A DNA stretch of 64,000 bases from an uncultured Verrucomicrobiota bacterium (lineage in GTDB: Bacteria; Verrucomicrobiota; Verrucomicrobiia; Opitutales; Opitutaceae): contig CAIQAB010000018.1 in assembly GCA_903869675.1 (NCBI GenBank), forward strand, positions 88,959 through 152,958. Reading direction: 5' to 3'. Position 1 is the stretch's first letter; each line of letters opens with the position of its first letter. The notes below the pieces were generated by a model. The model ran no database searches, was not told where the DNA came from, and worked only from the letters and a program-made list of their open reading frames with translations. Shown here one piece after another: positions 25,813-33,365 of the stretch. The translations under genes and the position numbers were made by a program.

Positions 25813-26496
25813 ATGTCCTCAACGTATACCCCGACTGTTGATTTACCCACACTGCGTGTGGTCCTGATCGAGGACGATCGTGTTTATCGGCATTTTGTTC
25901 GGCAGGTGATCAAGAAAGTCGATAACGCAAAGCTGATCGCAGAATGCTCGACCGGGACCGAGGGAGTGGAAATCTGCCGTCGCGAACGGCCCGACGTCCT
26001 GCTACTCGATCTGGTCCTGCCCGACCAGCAAGGAGTGGATGTGGTGAGAACGATCAAACCGGAACTGCCGGACCTGATCGTGATGATGATAACCGCGCAT
26101 CCGCACAATGATCTCCCGCGAGAGTTGCTCAAACTCGGGGTGCAAGGTTTTGCCGACAAGACTTCCTCATCGTCCGATCTGGCCAAAAACATCCGGAGCG
26201 TGCTCGCCGGCGGCATCAGCTACAACAGCGTCGCAGGCATCGCACGCCCCCCGCTAGAGCCTGTCATCAGTCTGCCCGGCAACACCGAGAACATCAAACC
26301 CGAGAAACTCACCGTGCGCGAACGCGAGATCGCCACGATGGTCGCCGCGGCGATGTCCTCGAAGGAAGTCGCCGGCAAATTGGGCCTGAGCACCCGCACG
26401 GTGGAAAAACACCGCGCCAACATCTACGCCAAACTAGGCGTGCGCGATGTCGTCGGCCTAACCCGGTGGTGCATCTACCACCGTATGGCCCTCTGA
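25813..26496 (+). CDS. NarL/FixJ-type response regulator
   Basis: 227 residues. The receiver domain occupies residues about 14-130, with the acidic pocket at Glu20/Asp21/Asp22, phosphoacceptor Asp66 (LLLDLVLPD), Thr in MMITAHPH and Lys in FADKTSSS. A LuxR-type helix-turn-helix occupies about residues 160-222 (LTVREREIATMVAAAMSSKE, LSTRTVEKHRANIYAKLGV). It would bind DNA as a dimer on phosphorylation. No histidine kinase gene is nearby, so it is an orphan in this window; target genes are unknown. Confidence 0.92.
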   Translation: MSSTYTPTVDLPTLRVVLIEDDRVYRHFVRQVIKKVDNAKLIAECSTGTEGVEICRRERPDVLLLDLVLPDQQGVDVVRTIKPELPDLIVMMITAHPHNDLPRELLKLGVQGFADKTSSSSDLAKNIRSVLAGGISYNSVAGIARPPLEPVISLPGNTENIKPEKLTVREREIATMVAAAMSSKEVAGKLGLSTRTVEKHRANIYAKLGVRDVVGLTRWCIYHRMAL

Positions 26497-26510
26497 ACCG
26501 AAGGCCCATA

Positions 26511-26536
26511 GCCGGCTGGGCTGTCCGCCAGCCGGC
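26511..26536. terminator. Hairpin between convergent response-regulator and hsp20 genes
   Basis: A perfect 9-bp stem GCCGGCTGG (26511-26519) with CCAGCCGGC (26528-26536) and an 8-nt loop, 14 bp after the plus-strand stop. No T-tract on either strand; the position suggests a bidirectional terminator of weak type. Confidence 0.4.
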
Positions 26537-26551
26537 CCCGCGCCCGGCGGA

Positions 26552-26935
26552 TCACGCCGCCACCGGCAGGAGCATACGCTTGGGGATGTTGAGGCTCAAC
26601 ATCCCGTCCCCTAGCTCCGCCGTGAGCGCTCCGTAATCGAGGTCGCGCCCCAACCGCAGGCGCAACTCATAGTCGCGCTGGGCATATTCAAGGTGGGCAG
26701 AAGCGAAGTTCACCCGCACCACATGACTCTTGCGGCCGATGACCACGAGGTCAGGTCCGCGCACCACGATCTCGACCCCGGCAGCCTCAACTCCGGGCAG
26801 AAAGACCGTCACCTCGATGCGCTCCGCGTGTTGCTGGCAGTCGTAGTGAGGGCTGCGCGTCTCGGCGGCGAGGGCGGAGACGGCAAGGCCCGGACGACGA
26901 CTGCTATTCAGCTGGGGCGGTAGGATGGTGTTCAT
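26552..26935 (-). CDS. Hsp20 / alpha-crystallin family small heat-shock protein
   Basis: 127 residues. The alpha-crystallin domain runs from about residue 28: HAERIEVTVFLPGVEAAGVE, VVRGPDLVVIGRK, FASAHLEYAQRDYELRLRLG, ending with LGDGMLSLNIPK, the A-x-x-x-n-GvLxlxxPK signature with Met for Val. Both tails are short. It works as an ATP-independent holdase. Divergent from hslO across a 451-bp gap, forming a small proteostasis locus. Confidence 0.85.
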   Translation of the reverse strand: MNTILPPQLNSSRRPGLAVSALAAETRSPHYDCQQHAERIEVTVFLPGVEAAGVEIVVRGPDLVVIGRKSHVVRVNFASAHLEYAQRDYELRLRLGRDLDYGALTAELGDGMLSLNIPKRMLLPVAA

Positions 26936-27386
26936 GACGGGAAAAAGAGAAAAAAGAAAATGGCTGTGAGTTCGGGCAAAACACGGGATCGCCTGCAGGC
27001 GAAGAACCCGGATCCGGAAAGACGTCGTAGCGTGAAAGGGGCGAACCGCTCAGGGATCCGCACTCCGCTCAGACAGACCGTCCCCGGGAGGGCCGTTGGC
27101 GTTGATGCCAACCATGTCGACACCCCCAGACCGCCGCCTGGCAACCCGCGGTCTTCGTGGACGAAGCACCGGAGCGGCGGAGAATGGCGTAGGCGGAAGG
27201 TTTCATGGAAAACTAGGGTGTAGGATGCACAAATGCACGCGCTGTGCCAACTGCCCATGCAATTTTTCAGCTGAAGATTTTGTGAAGCCCGACACGCTCC
27301 CTTCGCCGGCAAGACTCAGCCGCACCAACGCCAGCAGGTGTTTCCGCGTTGGACAAGCGGGGCCGGGTGTTGCTCGGTGTGTGTTC
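26936..27386. other. 451-bp intergenic region with consecutive hairpins
   Basis: Between divergent hsp20 and hslO. No convincing gene. Three hairpins follow each other: GTTGGC/GCCAAC (27095-27112), GACCGC/GCGGTC (27129-27153) and CTTCG-TGGA-CGAAG (27153-27166). A palindrome CGCCTGCAGGCG lies near 26993. The region could be a structured leader, a small RNA, or the remnant of an older gene. No CIRCE (TTAGCACTC-type) element was seen. The reading frames across it have no family homology. Confidence 0.45.
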
Positions 27387-28190
27387 ATGTCCGACTCCCC
27401 CCCAGCCAATCCAGCCGAGCCCGGCCTCGAGGTGCGCACGTTTTTCGTGCGCGGACGCAACGCCCTGGTGGCGCGCGCCAACCTGTCGGAACTCTACGTG
27501 GACTATTATCTCCACCTTGGCACCCACGGTGTGAAGCCCGCCGAGGCCCACGCGACCCTCTTTAAACGCGCCCTCGCCGCCTTCGCCCTGCACTGCGCTT
27601 CCCGCCCGCGCAATGAACTGACCGCCTGGACCATCAACCTGCAGTCCCCCCGAGTGAACCTGTTTCTCGCCGGCGACAACACCCTCGGCGCCGTGGTCGG
27701 ACGCATCTTCGACGAAAACGTGAAGGAGCTGCCCGAAAATCTCTTTTACGCCGACGTCGTCCGCGGCCGGGAGCCGAAACGCCGCAGCGTGGTAGCCTTC
27801 ACCGAGCCAGATCCAGTCGCGGGCATGGAAATGTTTTACGCCCGCAGCGAACAACGACCGGTGAGGTTCTTCGACCTCGGTGATGAGGATTTCGCGCTCG
27901 TCAGCGAACACCCCGATTGCGACACCGCCTGGCTGGCTTCGCTCAACGCCGAAGCTGTGCGCAACGTCGAAAAAACCGAATCGACCGCGCCGCTCGAGTC
28001 TCGCGTATGCCGCTGGCACTGCGGCTGCACCCACGACCGCATGCTCGAGGTGCTCGCCCCGGTGATGCGCCAGGACGCCGAGGGACTCTTCGGCGAATCC
28101 GCCGTGGTCACGATCCAGTGTCCCCGTTGCGCTGCCCGCCATGCGGTGACCCGCGAGGCGCTCGAGGCCTACCTGGCCACCCATCCCTAA
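27387..28190 (+). CDS. hslO: Hsp33-family redox-regulated chaperone
   Basis: A 267-residue cytoplasmic holdase activated by oxidative unfolding. The C-terminal redox switch is CGC, 30 residues, then CPRC, matching the CxC-x(27-32)-CxxC zinc centre; an extra Cys precedes it (CRWHCGC). The N-terminal domain is recognisable (TFFVRGRNALVARANLSELY; AAFALHCASRPRNELTAWTI). The start at 27387 (MSDSPPANPAEPG) is chosen because upstream frame sequence has no homology. It is followed by pnuC only 7 bp on, suggesting one transcript. Confidence 0.87.
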   Translation: MSDSPPANPAEPGLEVRTFFVRGRNALVARANLSELYVDYYLHLGTHGVKPAEAHATLFKRALAAFALHCASRPRNELTAWTINLQSPRVNLFLAGDNTLGAVVGRIFDENVKELPENLFYADVVRGREPKRRSVVAFTEPDPVAGMEMFYARSEQRPVRFFDLGDEDFALVSEHPDCDTAWLASLNAEAVRNVEKTESTAPLESRVCRWHCGCTHDRMLEVLAPVMRQDAEGLFGESAVVTIQCPRCAARHAVTREALEAYLATHP

Positions 28191-28197
28191 CCTCGGC

Positions 28198-28821
28198 GTG
28201 GACGCAATCTGGGGAAATATCCTACGCGGGTTGTCCGCGGCCTCGCCGCTCGACCAGGCAAACCTCGTCCTCGGCCTCCTCGGCGTAGGACTAATGATCC
28301 GCCGCAGCCGTTGGGCCTTCCCCGTAGGCCTGATCGCAGTGTCCGTGCAGGGGCTGCTATTCTGGCGCGCCCGCTTCTACGCCGACGCCGTCCTGCAGGG
28401 CTTCTTTTTTGCCTGCCTCGCCTATGGTTGGTGGCACTGGCGACGCGACGCCGCTGCTACGGAAACCGACGTTGTGCCCGTGACCGTGCTGACGCATCGC
28501 GCCCGCCTCGGCTGGCTCGGTGCCGGCCTCGCCCTCACCCTCGGATGGGGTGCGTGGCAAAACACCCACACCGATGCCACCCTGCCCTACCGCGACGCCT
28601 TCATCGCCGCATTCAGCCTGATTGGCCAAATGCTGCAGGTGCGCAAAAAGCTCGAAAACTGGATCGTCTGGCTAGCGGTCAATACCGTCGCCATCGCCGC
28701 CTACTGGACGGCCGACCTCGCCTACACCGCCTTCCTCTACGCCCTCTACCTGGCGCTCGCCGCCCTCGGCCTGCGCGCCTGGCGACGGGCCTTGGTTCAA
28801 AACCCGCAGACTGCGCCATGA
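28198..28821 (+). CDS. pnuC: PnuC-family nicotinamide riboside transporter
   Basis: A 207-residue inner-membrane protein with about seven hydrophobic segments. FFACLAYGWWHWRRD carries the PnuC WxxW pattern lining the substrate site, and QMLQVRKKLENWIVWLAVNT is the conserved ENW segment. It takes up nicotinamide riboside by facilitated diffusion, trapped by phosphorylation by the kinase encoded next. GTG start. Its last codons overlap that kinase gene (ATGA, 28818-28821). Confidence 0.92.
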   Translation: MDAIWGNILRGLSAASPLDQANLVLGLLGVGLMIRRSRWAFPVGLIAVSVQGLLFWRARFYADAVLQGFFFACLAYGWWHWRRDAAATETDVVPVTVLTHRARLGWLGAGLALTLGWGAWQNTHTDATLPYRDAFIAAFSLIGQMLQVRKKLENWIVWLAVNTVAIAAYWTADLAYTAFLYALYLALAALGLRAWRRALVQNPQTAP

Positions 28822-29393
28822 ATCCAGTCGCCCCACGCCCGCTCCGAGTCGTGATCTTCGGCCCCGAGTCCACCGGAAAATCCACCCTCGCCGAACGCCT
28901 CGCGGAACGCTTCGCCGCACCTTGGTCACCCGAATTCGTCCGCGAATTCTGGGACGCCCACGGCGGCGTCATTACCGCCGCCGATCTCCACGCCATCGCC
29001 CACGGCCAGCGCGCTGCCGAAGATGCCGCCCAGGCCCGCGCCGTGGCGGACGGGGCGCGCGTAGTGTTCCACGATACCGATCTGCTGACCTGCATGATTT
29101 GGGATGACCTCCTTTTTCCCGGCTCCTGCCCAGAATGGCTGCGCGTCGAAGCAGACATCCAGGCCTGCGCGACCGACCTCTATTTGTTCTGCGACACCGA
29201 CCTACCCTGGACGCCCGATCCCCAGCGGTGTTTCCCCGACGAGGCAGGTCGCGAAATGTGCCGTCGATTCTTCTTGGAAAAACTCGAGGCCACCGGCGCG
29301 CGTTGGACGCGAATCCACGGGTCCGACGCCGCCCGGGAAGCACGTGCCAGTGCGGCGGTGGAACTACTCCTGAATCGCCGCGCCTACCGATGA
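28818..29393 (+). CDS. NadR-type ribosylnicotinamide kinase (kinase domain only)
   Basis: 191 residues; a P-loop kinase that phosphorylates nicotinamide riboside to NMN. Walker A is GPESTGKST (residues 15-23). The segment EFVREFWDAHG matches the substrate region of the NadR C-terminal domain (EYAREYL...), and FHDTDLLTCMIWDDLLF matches its second motif. The NadR repressor and NMN adenylyltransferase domains are absent. Overlaps pnuC upstream and tcdA downstream by four bases each, so uptake and trapping are translationally coupled. Confidence 0.87.
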   Translation: MNPVAPRPLRVVIFGPESTGKSTLAERLAERFAAPWSPEFVREFWDAHGGVITAADLHAIAHGQRAAEDAAQARAVADGARVVFHDTDLLTCMIWDDLLFPGSCPEWLRVEADIQACATDLYLFCDTDLPWTPDPQRCFPDEAGREMCRRFFLEKLEATGARWTRIHGSDAAREARASAAVELLLNRRAYR

Positions 29394-30205
29394 ATTTCGA
29401 GAATATCGAAACCAGCGATCATGCAGCTCGCTTCGGCGGCCTCGGCCGCCTGCTCGGCCGCGAAGCGCTGGAGCGCCTGCGCGGCGCCCACGCCTGCGTG
29501 ATCGGCGTCGGCGGGGTCGGCTCCTGGACCGCCGAGGCCCTCGCCCGCAGCGGCGTTGGCGCCATCACCCTGATAGATCTCGATGAGGTCTGCGTGAGCA
29601 ACGTCAACCGTCAGCTCCACGCCCTCGATGGCCAGATCGGCCGGCCCAAAGTCCTCGTGCTCGCTGAGCGGATACTCTCCATCCATCCCGCGTGCCGGGT
29701 CACCGCCGTGCAGGAGTTTTTCACCGCCGCCAACGCCGACGCCCTGCTCACTTCGGACCGGGGCTACTCCGTTGTGGTGGATGCGATCGACTCGGTCGCC
29801 CACAAGGCCCGCCTGCTCGCCGCCTGCTTCAACCGCAGCCTACCCTGCGTGACCACCGGCGGCGCGGGCGGCAAACGCGACGGCACCCGTCTGCGCAGCG
29901 GCGACCTCGGGGAATCCGGCGGCGACGACCTGCTCCGCCAGGTGCGCAAGACCCTGCGCCGAGAGCATGGCTTCCCCGGCGGCGAGGGTCATCTCTACGG
30001 CCTGCGTGCGGTGTGGAGCACCGAGCCCCCCGTCTACCCTTGGGCTGACGGCACCTGCGCAGCCTCCCCCGAACCCGGCTCCGCCACACGGCTGGATTGC
30101 GCATCCGGACTAGGCGCAGCCGTGTGGGTGACGGCGGCATTCGGCTTCGCCGCCGCTCAGGAGGCCGTTCGCCTGATTACCACGCCGGACCAAAAAACCG
30201 GGTAA
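29390..30205 (+). CDS. tcdA: tRNA threonylcarbamoyladenosine dehydratase
   Basis: A 271-residue E1-like enzyme that uses ATP to cyclise t6A37 in tRNA to ct6A. The Rossmann loop is GVGGVGSW (about residues 39-46), LIDLDEVCVSNVNRQLHALD is the nucleotide-binding signature, VDAIDSVAHK and TTGGAGGKRD are typical TcdA positions. Its start overlaps the ribosylnicotinamide-kinase stop (ATGA). The 3' end overlaps the convergent tatD gene by 29 bp. Placement with NAD-salvage genes is unusual and may only reflect operon packing. Confidence 0.9.
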   Translation: MNFENIETSDHAARFGGLGRLLGREALERLRGAHACVIGVGGVGSWTAEALARSGVGAITLIDLDEVCVSNVNRQLHALDGQIGRPKVLVLAERILSIHPACRVTAVQEFFTAANADALLTSDRGYSVVVDAIDSVAHKARLLAACFNRSLPCVTTGGAGGKRDGTRLRSGDLGESGGDDLLRQVRKTLRREHGFPGGEGHLYGLRAVWSTEPPVYPWADGTCAASPEPGSATRLDCASGLGAAVWVTAAFGFAAAQEAVRLITTPDQKTG

Positions 30206-31031
30206 AGTTATCCGCGATTCTGGCGGTCAGAGCGGCCTGCTCGACGCCGCGCAAGGCCGCCAAGCCGGCGTAGGCCGCCTCAATGTTGCCAGGATGATTG
30301 GGGGCGAATCCGTCCGGCCCAGACGGGAGCTTATGCGTCCGCCAGACCGGCGGAGGCGGCATCGCAGGCGCATCGGTTTCACACAACAACCGGTCCTCGG
30401 GTATCGCCCGGAAAGCCTCCTGCCGCGCCGCTTTGCGCCGGTCGAGAAAAGCCGGGTTAAAGGAAAAATAGGCCCCCAGCCTCACCAACTCGCCCACTAT
30501 TTCTGCGGAGCCACCGTAAGCATGGAGCAGGAACCCCCGCGCAGGCGCCGGATGGGCGCGCAGGAGCGGAAGCAATTCGCCGAAGGCATGGAGGCAATGA
30601 ACGGTGACAGGCAGGTTCCGCGCCGCCGCGAGCGCAAACTGTGCGACGAAGACCTCCGTTTGCTCGTTCATCGACGCCGGGGGCACCCCGCCGAGACGCG
30701 GATCATCCGGCGCGGCGGAATCAAGTATCCAGCGGTCTAGCCCAATCTCGCCGACGCTGGCGCGCGGGTCAACGTCGAGCCGCGCCACTAACTGCTGCAA
30801 CCAATCCGAGGGCCGGGGCGCGCCGACGTCCCACGGATGCAGACCATAGGCCGGACGCACAAAGGCATGCGCCTCCGCCAGCGCTGCCACCCGGGGCCAG
30901 TCGCTGGGATGGGTGCCATTGACCACCATTTCACCACCCTCCCCGGCCAACTGGGGCCAAGCGGAGACGAGGCGTTCAAGATGCGGCACCAGCGCCTCGT
31001 CTTGAAAGTGGTTATGAGCGTCGTAAAACAT
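30177..31031 (-). CDS. TatD-family metal-dependent hydrolase
   Basis: 284 residues with the TIM-barrel amidohydrolase metal ligands in order: HNH in DAHNHFQD (residues 4-11), Glu in VGEIGLDRW, His in VTVHCLHAFG, His in LLHAYGGS and Asp in CETDAPAM. TatD-type enzymes are 3'-5' exonucleases or D-aminoacyl deacylases acting in the cytoplasm; which one applies here is not clear. Its 3' end overlaps tcdA by 29 bp on the opposite strand. The ATG is preceded by an AT-rich promoter-like region. Confidence 0.88.
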   Translation of the reverse strand: MFYDAHNHFQDEALVPHLERLVSAWPQLAGEGGEMVVNGTHPSDWPRVAALAEAHAFVRPAYGLHPWDVGAPRPSDWLQQLVARLDVDPRASVGEIGLDRWILDSAAPDDPRLGGVPPASMNEQTEVFVAQFALAAARNLPVTVHCLHAFGELLPLLRAHPAPARGFLLHAYGGSAEIVGELVRLGAYFSFNPAFLDRRKAARQEAFRAIPEDRLLCETDAPAMPPPPVWRTHKLPSGPDGFAPNHPGNIEAAYAGLAALRGVEQAALTARIADNFTRFFGPAW

Positions 31032-31048
31032 ATCTTAAATCTATTTAG

Positions 31049-31080
31049 ATTATAAATTTAAGAAAAAAAAAATTACCCAA
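31049..31080 (-). promoter_or_regulatory. Candidate promoter of the tatD-family gene
   Basis: On the minus strand a perfect -10 TATAAT at 31049-31054, in an AT-rich stretch with an A/T tract immediately upstream. A TTGGGT at 31075-31080 is a possible -35 but the spacing of 20 is long. The predicted leader is about 12 nt. Confidence 0.45.
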
Positions 31081-31096
31081 GGATATGACCGATTGG

Positions 31097-31146
31097 CACG
31101 GATTGCCCGATATTATCCGTAATAATCCATCACATCCGTGGTCAAA
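31097..31146. repeat. ATCCGTG-type intergenic repeat, copy 1
   Basis: Contains ACGGAT, ATCCGT and ATCCGTGGTCAAA within 50 bp; ACGGAT/ATCCGT can pair as a hairpin. ATCCGTGGTCAAA (31134-31146) recurs exactly upstream of the ABC ATPase gene at 47082. Short repeated intergenic element of unknown function. Confidence 0.5.
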
Positions 31147-31187
31147 AACTCCATCGACTTGGGTGGATTGCCTATCCTGAGGAGGCC

Positions 31188-31541
31188 TCAAAACGGGACG
31201 TCATCGTCCACCGTCTCTCCAGGGGCCTCGGGCAGCGGCGCGCCATCATCCTCCGCAGCAGGCGCGGCCGGAGTCGCCCCGATCGCCTCGATTTTCCACG
31301 CGTTGAGATTCACGAAATAGCTCTCCTTCCACTCGCGACCGCGCAGATCAAAGAATACCTTCACCAGGGCGCCGGGCTTGAGATCCGCGACGAGGCCGAC
31401 TTTGTCCTTCACGCACTCGAATTTGATGTCTTGGGGAAAGCGCCCCGCCTCGATCGTGAGCACGAATTCACGTTTATTGAAGCCGCTGCCAAAGGTCTGT
31501 TCGTCGAAAACTTTTTTGATGGTGCCGTTGATTTCAAACAT
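31188..31541 (-). CDS. DUF3127 OB-fold-like protein with SSB-type C-terminal tip
   Basis: 117 residues. The first 85 match DUF3127: [38 protein letters not shown], and [20 protein letters not shown]. The fold is predicted to be an OB barrel. A disordered Ala/Pro/Glu linker follows, and the last six residues are DDDVPF, nearly identical to the bacterial SSB tip DDDIPF that recruits repair and replication proteins. It may bind single-stranded nucleic acid or interact with SSB partners. It lies upstream of the tatD-family gene on the same strand. Confidence 0.8.
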   Translation of the reverse strand: MFEINGTIKKVFDEQTFGSGFNKREFVLTIEAGRFPQDIKFECVKDKVGLVADLKPGALVKVFFDLRGREWKESYFVNLNAWKIEAIGATPAAPAAEDDGAPLPEAPGETVDDDVPF

Positions 31542-31666
31542 GGCCCCATCCTGCTCGCGCCATCCCGGCTCGGCCAGCCTGTTTCAAGGTTCTCTTCCGT
31601 GGTCTTCCCGGATGCTTGCCCCCGAGCCGTCCGTCACCTCACTGTCACGGTTAAATACCTTCGCGC

Positions 31667-32233
31667 GTGCTCCTCGTCATCGATAATTACGACTCGTTCA
31701 CCTTTAACTTGGTCCAGTATTTCGGCCAACTGGGCGTGGAGCAGCGTATTTTTCGCAACGACCAGATCACGCCCGCCGAGGCCCTCGCGCTCAACCCTGA
31801 CCGCGTGCTGATTTCCCCCGGCCCCTGCTCGCCCGCCGAGGCCGGCGTATCCCTCGAGGTGATTGGCGCCTTCGCCGGCGTGAAACCGATTCTCGGCGTC
31901 TGCCTTGGGCACCAGTCCATCGGCCACTATTTTGGCGGCCGCGTGGTCCGCGCCAACCGCCTGATGCACGGCAAGACCTCGCCCATCCTCCACCAAAATA
32001 CCGACGTCTTTGCCGGCATGCCCCAAGGCTTCGCCGCCACCCGCTACCACTCGCTGCTGGTCGAGCGCGCGAGCCTCCCTGCCTGCCTCGCCGTCACCGC
32101 CGAAACGGCCGAGGGCGAGATCATGGGCCTGCGCCACCGCGAACTGCCCATCTGGGGCGTGCAGTTCCACCCCGAGTCCATCGCCACCGAGGGCGGCATG
32201 CGCATACTCGAAAACTTTCTCTCTCTGGTTTAA
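31667..32233 (+). CDS. trpG: Glutamine amidotransferase subunit, anthranilate / aminodeoxychorismate synthase
   Basis: A 188-residue class I glutaminase that feeds ammonia to TrpE or PabB. Catalytic Cys79 lies in [10 protein letters not shown]; the His/Glu pair is in [14 protein letters not shown]. The N-terminus [16 protein letters not shown] is standard. The partner subunit is not in the window, so TrpG and PabA cannot be told apart; the enzyme often serves both. GTG start. It precedes nrdR by 10 bp. Confidence 0.9.
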   Translation: MLLVIDNYDSFTFNLVQYFGQLGVEQRIFRNDQITPAEALALNPDRVLISPGPCSPAEAGVSLEVIGAFAGVKPILGVCLGHQSIGHYFGGRVVRANRLMHGKTSPILHQNTDVFAGMPQGFAATRYHSLLVERASLPACLAVTAETAEGEIMGLRHRELPIWGVQFHPESIATEGGMRILENFLSLV

Positions 32234-32243
32234 AAGCCCGCCC

Positions 32244-32714
32244 ATGCGCTGCCCGAAATGCACTTCGATCGACGATAAAGTCACCGACTCCCGCATCAGC
32301 CGCGAAGGCACCAGCATCCGCCGCCGGCGCGAATGCCTGGAGTGCGGCCACCGTTTCTCCACCACCGAGGTGTTGATCCGCGAGGGCGTGGTCGTCTTGA
32401 AACACGACGATCGCCGCGAGGATTTTGACCGCGATAAACTCACCCGCTCGGTCCGCGCCGCCTGCCATAAACGCCCGATCGACGCCGAACGCATCAGCAT
32501 GCTGGTGGACGACGTCATGGACATCCTCGAGGCCCGCCACGACAACGAGATCCCCAGCGCAGCCATCGGCGAAGGCGTGATGGAACAGCTTCGCAAGATC
32601 GACCACGTCGCCTACGTGCGCTTCGCCAGCGTCTACAAGGAATTCCGCGACGTCGCTGAGTTCGTCAGCGAGATCAAGGACCTCGGTCCCGCCCCGGCCG
32701 AGCCCGGCGCCTGA
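32244..32714 (+). CDS. nrdR: Transcriptional repressor NrdR
   Basis: 156 residues: an N-terminal zinc ribbon (CPKC at residues 3-6; C31 and C34 in CLECGH) followed by an ATP-cone domain (VLKHDDRREDFDRDKL; VDDVMDILEARHDNEIPS; VAYVRFASVYKEF). NrdR senses dATP/ATP and represses ribonucleotide reductase genes by binding NrdR boxes. It is cotranscribed with trpG upstream. No nrd genes are in the window. Confidence 0.96.
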   Translation: MRCPKCTSIDDKVTDSRISREGTSIRRRRECLECGHRFSTTEVLIREGVVVLKHDDRREDFDRDKLTRSVRAACHKRPIDAERISMLVDDVMDILEARHDNEIPSAAIGEGVMEQLRKIDHVAYVRFASVYKEFRDVAEFVSEIKDLGPAPAEPGA

Positions 32715-32720
32715 GCGCGG

Positions 32721-33230
32721 ATGAATGCCGCCGCCACCCATGACGAGTTGCGCCGCCTGCACTTCGTCAACGCTCTCTTCGCCCGCCTGACCGGTGACGA
32801 TCTCTACCTCGCCGGCCAGATCCGCGACGCCATCGCCTTCAGCCTGAGTGAGCTCGCCGAACAGACCCGCGCCCACCCCGAATTCGCCGCCCGCTACGAC
32901 GCCGCCTTCAACGCCGCCGCCGCCCGCCTGCTCGAGAAGTTTTTCGCCGGCCAGCCCGGCCACGGGTTTTTCCATTGGGATGCGCTCAGCACCCTGACTT
33001 CCGCCACCCCGCTCTTCGCCCGCGCCGAGCTGATGACCGGGCTGAAACGACTCGCCCCCTGCGCCGAGGCCACCGTGCTCGTTACCAACCTCCGCGCCGC
33101 CCTGCTCCCGCCTGAACAACGCGAAACCGCCCGCCGCCGTCGCGATTACGAGGACGCCCTCGCCTACGTGCAGGACCTCGCCGCCGCCCGCACCCGCCCC
33201 GGCGCCGAAGTGCGGCTGCTGTTTTTGTAA
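32721..33230 (+). CDS. Hypothetical helical protein
   Basis: 169 residues, all-helical and Ala-rich (DDLYLAGQIRDAIAFSLSEL; AAARLLEKFFAGQPGHGFFH). No signal peptide, membrane segment or recognisable family. It starts 6 bp after nrdR and ends 136 bp before pyruvate carboxylase, in the same direction, so it sits within the trpG-nrdR-pyc transcription unit. Codon use matches its neighbours. Confidence 0.55.
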   Translation: MNAAATHDELRRLHFVNALFARLTGDDLYLAGQIRDAIAFSLSELAEQTRAHPEFAARYDAAFNAAAARLLEKFFAGQPGHGFFHWDALSTLTSATPLFARAELMTGLKRLAPCAEATVLVTNLRAALLPPEQRETARRRRDYEDALAYVQDLAAARTRPGAEVRLLFL

Positions 33231-33365
33231 GTCATGTCGAAAAGCCTGCGTAAACTCCACGCTCGGCCTCGACAAGATTTCCAAAACCCGCCCGAATCCC
33301 CGCGCCGGCCAACCCCACCCCGCGTCCGCCCCGGACGCCCGGCTCCATCTTACCACCCAACCCGA

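Noticed and set aside
26932..27312. 126-codon open frame in the hsp20-hslO gap
   Set aside because: It has no family homology, mixed composition and no leader; it reads through the hairpins and overlaps the hsp20 start region.
26936..27386. CIRCE operator controlling hsp20 or hslO
   Set aside because: No TTAGCACTC-N9-GAGTGCTAA-like inverted repeat is present in the gap.
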